Below, piece by piece: positions 6,181 through 9,705 of a stretch of 9,705 nucleotides of DNA. The notes beneath the pieces are model-generated. The model saw only the letters and a program-made list of their open reading frames with translations, made no database searches and was not told where the DNA came from. This DNA comes from Ferroglobus sp. GTDB lineage: Archaea > Halobacteriota > Archaeoglobi > Archaeoglobales > Archaeoglobaceae. Both the position numbers and the translations under genes were made by a program. Every line of letters begins with the position of its first letter. Within the stretch, counting starts at the first letter, position 1. The DNA is taken from NCBI GenBank assembly GCA_015520115.1, contig WAQS01000250.1:1-9705 (forward strand), written 5' to 3'.

Positions 6181-6201
6181 AAGAAGATAAAAAAGAAGAT
6201 A
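6181..6201. repeat. Pair of AAGAAGATA direct repeats ahead of the small winged-helix ORF
   Basis: Two perfect copies of AAGAAGATA start at 6181 and 6193, 12 bp apart, between the TATA box and the start codon at 6215. The spacing is about one helical turn, as for two protomers of a DNA-binding protein on one face. The stretch is purine-rich overall, so low-complexity coincidence is possible. Confidence 0.4.
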
Positions 6202-6214
6202 GAGAAGTAAGGTG

Positions 6215-6388
6215 ATGTTTATCAGCTCCGTATTTGTATTGGCGGAGAGAATTCTCGAAAGTGGGGAAGGTGTGGTGATCGAAAACTTAAAAGAAGTTTT
6301 CGAATTTTTGGAATTCTTTGGTTTCATAAAAATAATTGGAGAAAAATATATCGTGACGGATGCTGGTAAAAAGCTCATAGGTATTTAG
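6215..6388 (+). CDS. 57-residue winged-helix-like protein
   Basis: An ATG at 6215 opens a 57-codon frame ending in TAG at 6388. The second half, FEFLEFFGFIKIIGEKYIVT then DAGKKLI (30-55), follows the winged-helix pattern of a recognition helix, a beta hairpin and 'Y-x-VT-x-x-G-x-x-L'. It resembles the corresponding part of the 91-residue regulator on the opposite strand (LLEELALLERVKVDG, AITEKGKEFI). The first part is too short for a full wHTH, so it may be a minimal or truncated regulator. Support comes from the TATA box at 6166, GTAAGGTG just before the ATG and the protein-like composition. The Shine-Dalgarno match touches the start codon, so GTG 6212 is an alternative start. Its last 14 bases overlap the convergent regulator gene. 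Confidence 0.5.
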   Translation: MFISSVFVLAERILESGEGVVIENLKEVFEFLEFFGFIKIIGEKYIVTDAGKKLIGI

Positions 6389-6650
6389 CTATAGCGCCCT
6401 TGGAAATGTCTTTTGCCAGATCTTCGTACCTTCTTATGAATTCCTTACCCTTTTCGGTTATTGCGTAGCAGGTTTTACCATCAACTTTTACCCTTTCAAG
6501 AAGTGCCAACTCCTCTAATAGGCTGAAATACTTTTCGGCAATCTTGAAATTCAAATTGGCTCCGTACACGATTTTTGTTTTACTTGTGGGTGTTCGAGTT
6601 CGACAAAGAATCTCGTAAATTATTTCAAACTTTGAACGCCTTTCATGCAT
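6375..6650 (-). CDS. Winged-helix transcriptional regulator (COG3432 / HTH_45-like)
   Basis: The 91-residue protein matches small archaeal winged-helix regulators: RRSKFEIIYEIL first helix, TSKTKIVYGANLNFKIAEKY as helix-turn-helix, LLEELALLE, then the wing hairpin VKVDGKTCYAIT and EKGKEFIRRYEDL. Members bind DNA, probably as dimers, through the recognition helix around NLNFKIAEKYF; their targets are mostly unknown. The frame extends to a GTG at 6659, but AGGTG (6657-6661, minus strand) stands 6 nt before the ATG at 6650, so the ATG is the better start. It lies about 124 bp downstream of the P-loop-less KaiC-like gene on the same strand, with its own likely promoter. Its 3' end overlaps the 57-residue winged-helix ORF by 14 bp. 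Confidence 0.8.
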   Translation of the reverse strand: MHERRSKFEIIYEILCRTRTPTSKTKIVYGANLNFKIAEKYFSLLEELALLERVKVDGKTCYAITEKGKEFIRRYEDLAKDISKGAIAKYL

Positions 6651-6656
6651 TTTCGA

Positions 6657-6661
6657 CACCT
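6657..6661 (-). promoter_or_regulatory. Shine-Dalgarno site fixing the regulator start at 6650
   Basis: AGGTG on the minus strand, six bases before ATG 6650, complements the 3' end of archaeal 16S rRNA. It overlaps the alternative GTG at 6659, which therefore has no ribosome-binding site of its own. Confidence 0.55.
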
Positions 6662-6703
6662 GTAGATTCTTGCGGCAATAACCACTACACAGTTATATCC
6701 GCT

Positions 6704-6720
6704 CTAATATTTAATTTTTT
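6704..6720 (-). promoter_or_regulatory. Candidate promoter of the winged-helix regulator
   Basis: On the minus strand an A-rich BRE-like run (AAAAAA) precedes TTAAATATTA, centred near 6710. Initiation about 26 nt downstream would give a leader of roughly 33 nt that contains the AGGTG site. GGATATAAC at about 6692-6700 is a second, closer candidate. Confidence 0.35.
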
Positions 6721-6744
6721 CTTTTTATTTAAAGAAATGTCTTG

Positions 6745-6761
6745 ATTATTGTTATAATAAT
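6745..6761. repeat. AT-only inverted repeat after the KaiC-like gene
   Basis: ATTATT (6745-6750) and AATAAT (6756-6761) are exact inverted copies around a 5-base spacer, 14 bp past the stop of the gene ending at 6775. It lies upstream of the regulator promoter. The stem is made only of A-T pairs, too weak for a hairpin terminator at high temperature; a protein-binding site is possible but unproven. Confidence 0.25.
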
Positions 6762-6774
6762 AAATCGTTAGCCG

Positions 6775-7425
6775 TCAGAACTCGATGAACTCCCTATTTC
6801 TTATCCTCATTATATCGTGGGGCGGCACCGTTGGAATCACGCTCTTTTCGATGCTTAAAGTGTAAACTCTTGAAAGTCCGATCTCTCCAACTTCCGAAGT
6901 TTCAAGTTTCAAAACGATGTCGAAAAATGAGGAGTAATAGTCCTCGTAATTCCTCTTATTGAAAAGGAACAGATTGGTTTTCAACTCTTCGCACAAGCTC
7001 CAGACAGTTCTTAGAACTTCCTTGTAATCCTGGTGGAAGTACCTCATCAAACCGAAGCCGAGGTAAACTATGAAAGCATCGCTTGGTAGATCCCTTATAA
7101 GCTTGACGAGAGTCCTTGCGATACTTCTGGCGGTCTCCTCTCTTATGAAAGCGTAAAGGTTGTTGTTAAAGGCGAAGTCGCTGAACCCGATCTTGATGAC
7201 TTTTATTCTCGATATATACTCGGAGAGCTTTTCATCGATCTTCGAGATTTCTTCAGCGTAAACCCTCTGCTTTCTGCATTCGGTATCTGAGTAAATAACA
7301 TAGTAGAGATTTCCTTCTTTTCTCTTTATTATTTCATCAAGAAAAACGTGTTTAGCGTAGGCGTCATCATAAACTAAAGCAGTGGATTTTCCTCGAAGTA
7401 GAGAAAGCATTTCGTTAAACTTCAC
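6775..7425 (-). CDS. RecA/KaiC-fold-like protein without a P-loop
   Basis: The 216-residue soluble protein has no name that I recognise with confidence. Its strand order recalls KaiC-like RecA-fold ATPases: KSTALVYDDAYAKHVFLDEI (13-32) where a Walker A loop should be, YYVIYSD (41-47), SDAFIVYLGFGLMRYF (115-130) in place of Walker B, a helix then TNLFLFNK (150-157), and a last sheet FDIVLKLETSEVGEIGLSRV (168-187) followed by SVIPTVPPHDIMRI. Neither GxxxxGK[ST] nor a clear Walker B acidic residue is present, so it is unlikely to hydrolyse ATP in the usual way. DUF257-type archaeal proteins are a possible relative. The GTG start at 7425 is backed by GGAGAT (7434-7439) at 8-nt spacing. It is transcribed divergently from purD and may be linked to the regulator downstream. 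Confidence 0.55.
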   Translation of the reverse strand: MKFNEMLSLLRGKSTALVYDDAYAKHVFLDEIIKRKEGNLYYVIYSDTECRKQRVYAEEISKIDEKLSEYISRIKVIKIGFSDFAFNNNLYAFIREETARSIARTLVKLIRDLPSDAFIVYLGFGLMRYFHQDYKEVLRTVWSLCEELKTNLFLFNKRNYEDYYSSFFDIVLKLETSEVGEIGLSRVYTLSIEKSVIPTVPPHDIMRIRNREFIEF

Positions 7426-7482
7426 GAAAAGACATCTCCGTTAAACTTTAAAAAAATTTTCGAATAGTTTTTAATTTCGAGA
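7426..7482. promoter_or_regulatory. 57-bp divergent promoter between the KaiC-like gene and purD
   Basis: An AT-rich core around 7446-7458 (CTTTAAAAAAATT) can serve as a plus-strand TATA element about 35 nt before the purD ATG. A TTTTTTTAAAG element read on the minus strand lies over the same bases. The purD start has no Shine-Dalgarno motif (TTTCGAGA precedes it), suggesting a very short leader, whereas the minus-strand gene has a good one, GGAGAT at 7434-7439. Confidence 0.45.
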
Positions 7483-8934
7483 ATGAAAGTTGAAAACGTG
7501 AGGGTGCTTGTCGTCGATGCCGGAGGAAGGGGAAATGCGATAGCTCACGCTTTTTCAAGGAGCGAAAAAGTGAAGGAAGTGTATGTTGCTCCCGGGAATG
7601 GTGGAAGTTACCTCTTCCCGAAGTGCAAACAAGCTGAACTGAATGGAAAAAAAATTCCGAGCATAAGAGCGATAGAGGATATCGTGAATTTCGCTAAAAG
7701 TGCCGAGGTGGATCTCGCTTATATAGGACCGGAAGAACCTTTAAGTTTGGGCTTGGTTGACAGACTTGAGGAGGAGGGAATTCCGGCGGTAGGTCCTAAA
7801 AAGGAAGCCACTATACTTGAAGCAAGCAAATGCTGGGCTAAGGATTTTATGAGAAAAATAGGAGTACCGATTCCGGAGTACTGGAACTTCGACGATCCTG
7901 ATGAGGCTAAGGAATTCATAAAAGATTACTACAAAAGCAACCCCGGAAAAAACCTTGTTGTGAAAGCTGATGGATTGGCTGCAGGAAAAGGTGTTTTCGT
8001 CTGCGATTCTGTTGAAGAAGCTTTGTTCGCTGTGGATGAAATAATGGTAAGGAAGAGGTTTGGGGAGGCTGGAAATAGAATTGAGGTAGAAGAGAGACTT
8101 TACGGAATTGAAGTCGCTTTCACGGCTTTAAGCGATGGGAAACACGTTGTTCCATTCGGACACGCCAAGGATTACAAGAGAGCTTTCGACCCTGACGATG
8201 TGGAGGGGATGAGGAAATTTTACATGGGCTACATGAGGAAGTACATAACAAAAGAGGAGGCTAAGAAGCTGTTTGATGAGGGAAAGTTGCTCAATCCAAA
8301 CACCGGAGGGATGGGGGCGGTTTCACCACACCCGAAAGTTGATGAAGAGATTGAGAGAAAGATAATGGATCTTGTTGTGGAGCCCATAATAAAGAAGTTC
8401 AAAGAGACAGAGGGGATCGAGTTCAGAGGAGTACTCTACCCAGTTATAATGCTTGTTGAAGAAGACGAAGAATTGGTTCCGAAAGTTCTTGAGATAAACG
8501 TAAGGGACTGCGATCCCGGAGCTGAAGCCAAGCTTCCAAGACTCGAAAGCGATTTAGCTGAAATCTCCCTCGCGTTAATCGATAGAAGATTGGATGAGGT
8601 CGAAGTGAAATTCAGCAACGATTACTGCGTAGCGGTTTGCGCTGTCAGCGGCTTTATGGTTGGTAGGGAGGGAATCAAACCAGGTTATCCCGGGGACCAT
8701 TACACGAATCAACCGATAAATGGGATAGAAAATGTTAAAGACGCTTACGTCTACGCAAACGGAATTGCGAAAACGAAATCCGGTTACGAAACGACGGGTG
8801 GAAGAGTTCTGACGATTTCGGCTTTAGGTAAAACGGTTGAGGAAGCAAGAGAAAAAGCTTACAGAGAGCTTGAGAAAATAAGCTTTCCGGGGATTAGATA
8901 CAGAAAGACTATAGGTTTAGACGTGCCAGAATGA
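7483..8934 (+). CDS. purD: Phosphoribosylamine-glycine ligase (GAR synthetase), divergent
   Basis: PurD joins phosphoribosylamine and glycine with ATP (EC 6.3.4.13), the second step of purine synthesis. The 483 residues show an N-domain (VRVLVVDAGGRGNAIAHAF, 6-24), YIGPEEPLSLGLVD (80-93), the ATP-grasp domain with VVKADGLAAGKGVFV (159-173) and GPKKEATILEASKCWAK before it, NPNTGGMGAVSPHP (271-284), EINVRDCDPGAEAKLPRL (337-354) and a C-terminal domain with AVCAVSGF and TTGGRVLTISALG. It is longer than bacterial PurD (about 430), mainly through an insert near 236-268. Two signatures are altered: the usual GGREHA is GGRGNA, and the usual RFGDPE is RDCDPGAE. The metal-binding E-x-N core is kept. 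PurD is the best call; a related ATP-grasp ligase with changed substrate cannot be excluded. The stop overlaps the next start (ATGA). Confidence 0.88.
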   Translation: MKVENVRVLVVDAGGRGNAIAHAFSRSEKVKEVYVAPGNGGSYLFPKCKQAELNGKKIPSIRAIEDIVNFAKSAEVDLAYIGPEEPLSLGLVDRLEEEGIPAVGPKKEATILEASKCWAKDFMRKIGVPIPEYWNFDDPDEAKEFIKDYYKSNPGKNLVVKADGLAAGKGVFVCDSVEEALFAVDEIMVRKRFGEAGNRIEVEERLYGIEVAFTALSDGKHVVPFGHAKDYKRAFDPDDVEGMRKFYMGYMRKYITKEEAKKLFDEGKLLNPNTGGMGAVSPHPKVDEEIERKIMDLVVEPIIKKFKETEGIEFRGVLYPVIMLVEEDEELVPKVLEINVRDCDPGAEAKLPRLESDLAEISLALIDRRLDEVEVKFSNDYCVAVCAVSGFMVGREGIKPGYPGDHYTNQPINGIENVKDAYVYANGIAKTKSGYETTGGRVLTISALGKTVEEAREKAYRELEKISFPGIRYRKTIGLDVPE

Positions 8935-9281
8935 AGCCGTTATACAGACTTTTTAACCTCTCCGCCGAGGATGCAGCCGAAGTCATGGCTACTATTGTCG
9001 AGCTTTTAGCTGAAAAAGCCGACGACGAAAAAGCGATAAAAACGTTGAAGGAAAAATTCTCCGGGGAAACGTTGCTTTTTGCCATGCTAACTTTTGGCAG
9101 ACTTCTTGGAATTGGTTTGGCTTTGAACGACAAGAAGTTTGCCGAGGAAATACTGTTTGACTTCTACAGACTTATGGACATTCTCAAAGATGAAGGAAGG
9201 GAAAAGTTAGTGAAAAAGATAATGAGCGACATCTTGGAAGAAGTTTCCGGAGAAATAGACAGGTTTAAGGACGTCGTTTGA
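8931..9281 (+). CDS. Helical protein of unknown function coupled to purD
   Basis: I do not recognise this 116-residue protein. It appears all alpha-helical: LSAEDAAEVMATIVELLAEK, TLKEKFSGETLLFAMLTFGR, LLGIGLALNDKKFAEEILFD and a charged end with KKIMSDILEEVSGEIDRF. One helix (about 46-65) is quite hydrophobic with glycines but is too short and interrupted for a confident membrane segment. No catalytic or metal motif is visible. Its ATG overlaps the purD stop in ATGA with no separate Shine-Dalgarno motif, so translation should depend on purD. A regulatory or partner role for PurD is suggested only by this coupling. The 3' end overlaps the convergent gene by 17 bp. Confidence 0.8.
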   Translation: MKPLYRLFNLSAEDAAEVMATIVELLAEKADDEKAIKTLKEKFSGETLLFAMLTFGRLLGIGLALNDKKFAEEILFDFYRLMDILKDEGREKLVKKIMSDILEEVSGEIDRFKDVV

Positions 9282-9705
9282 GTGCAGTAACGACTCCGTG
9301 GCACCTGCAAGCTGTGGCGATGAAAATTTTATCTCTTTTCTCAGCCCACCTGAAAAGCTCTAAGATTTCCTCTCCTTTTATAGCTCCCAATCCGGGTCTT
9401 AAGTAGATTGTTTTTATCACGAAACCCTCCGGGATTGCGAACTCTAAGAGGGAGTACATCGGAGCGGGCTTTTTAATTTTCGTCACCGGACAAACCTCTG
9501 GGGCTGAGCATTTAGGTAAGCACGTGTGATCTCTGTTGTAGCTTACGACAACACTTCCTCTCCCGGCTGAGACTATTATCTTCGCTGGAATGCCGGAGAG
9601 GACGTAATTGACCCCCTCGTTCCAAACCTCAAGATCGAATTTTTTCGAAATAAGCGAAGCGGCTATATGAATCGGAGCGGTGGGAAAAATGTATTCGGGC
9701 TTTAC
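9265..9705 (-). CDS. Unrecognised protein with cysteine cluster, C-terminal part (5' end outside window)
   Basis: Read on the minus strand, the frame is open from the window edge to TAA at 9267-9265, giving 146 residues; the internal GTG at 9486 is not the start. Visible features are SGIPAKIIVSAGRGSVVVSY, then C-LPK-C-SAPEV-C-PVT (C-x3-C-x5-C, bases 9490-9522), a Pro-rich APMYSLLEFAIPEGF segment, IYLRPGLGAIKGEEILELF and, near the end, IFIATACRCHGVV with C-x-C-H (9298-9309). Five cysteines and a histidine in two conserved-looking clusters suggest a bound metal or Fe-S centre, or a redox pair; this is inference. The alternating strand and helix pattern of the last 60 residues looks like an alpha/beta domain. 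I cannot assign a family. Confidence 0.75.
   Translation of the reverse strand, partial: VKPEYIFPTAPIHIAASLISKKFDLEVWNEGVNYVLSGIPAKIIVSAGRGSVVVSYNRDHTCLPKCSAPEVCPVTKIKKPAPMYSLLEFAIPEGFVIKTIYLRPGLGAIKGEEILELFRWAEKRDKIFIATACRCHGVVTALKRRP

Noticed and set aside
6166..6378. 70-codon minus-strand frame over the mtd-regulator gap
   Set aside because: It lies opposite the 57-residue ORF, has low-complexity hydrophobic ends and no ribosome-binding site, and overlaps the TATA region.
6710..6732. Poly-T stretch as a terminator for plus-strand genes
   Set aside because: No plus-strand gene ends nearby; it reads as poly-A on the strand that is transcribed here and is better explained as promoter AT-richness.
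6745..6761. Hairpin terminator or small RNA
   Set aside because: The stem is six A-T pairs only and would not be stable, especially at high temperature; kept only as an inverted repeat.
9265..9486. A complete 73-residue gene starting at GTG 9486
   Set aside because: The frame stays open to the window edge and upstream residues include the C-x3-C-x5-C cluster, so this is the C-terminal part of a longer protein.
1..9705. CRISPR array, tRNA, insertion sequence or toxin-antitoxin pair
   Set aside because: No spaced identical repeats of CRISPR length, no tRNA-like TTCRANNC/cloverleaf seen by eye, no transposase-like protein, and the two winged-helix frames are convergent rather than a toxin-antitoxin operon.

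Overview
The window looks like chromosomal DNA of a euryarchaeon, most likely of the order Archaeoglobales (a Ferroglobus- or Archaeoglobus-like hyperthermophile). The reasons are an F420-dependent methylene-H4MPT dehydrogenase (Mtd), Lys/Glu-rich proteins, TATA/BRE-style promoters with short or absent leaders, and several archaea-only families (DUF92, TGT-like PUA protein, HTH_45-type winged helix). The genus is an inference from gene content and a moderate, roughly mid-40s GC impression. No rRNA, tRNA, CRISPR array, insertion sequence or phage gene was seen. No gene-free stretch exceeds about 130 bases.

Layout. (1) Bases 2-1123, plus strand: the 3' part of a long helical surface protein with a PGF-CTERM-like tail, probably the C-terminal region of an archaeal S16/Lon-like protease (COG1750). 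(2) 1099-2211, minus: a DUF92 membrane protein. (3) 2253-3707, plus: a three-gene operon made of a degenerate cis-prenyltransferase homologue, a PUA-domain protein and a bactofilin-like beta-helix protein, with overlapping starts and stops. (4) 6094-3688, minus: mtd, then a two-TM K+ channel with an RCK domain (ATGA overlap), then a second RCK unit in the -1 frame, which together look like one split tandem-RCK channel. (5) 6215-6388, plus: a 57-residue winged-helix-like ORF. It meets, tail to tail, a 91-residue winged-helix regulator (6650-6375, minus), which lies downstream of a RecA/KaiC-like protein without a P-loop (7425-6775, minus). (6) 7483-9281, plus: purD and a coupled 116-residue helical protein of unknown function. 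(7) 9705-9265, minus: the C-terminal part of an unrecognised protein with a cysteine cluster.

How the genes fit together. Mtd belongs to the C1 (H4MPT/F420) pathway and purD to purine synthesis, where archaea also use folate- or H4MPT-linked C1 units. The DUF92 protein (family of the plant phytyl-phosphate kinase VTE6) and the cis-prenyltransferase homologue share a 41-bp divergent promoter, which suggests a shared role in polyprenyl-phosphate carrier metabolism. All four convergent gene pairs overlap at their 3' ends by 14-25 bp, so the segment is very compact. The most notable points are the NgBR-like cis-prenyltransferase pseudo-enzyme, the split RCK channel coupled to mtd, and the small regulator pair with repeat-bearing promoters.
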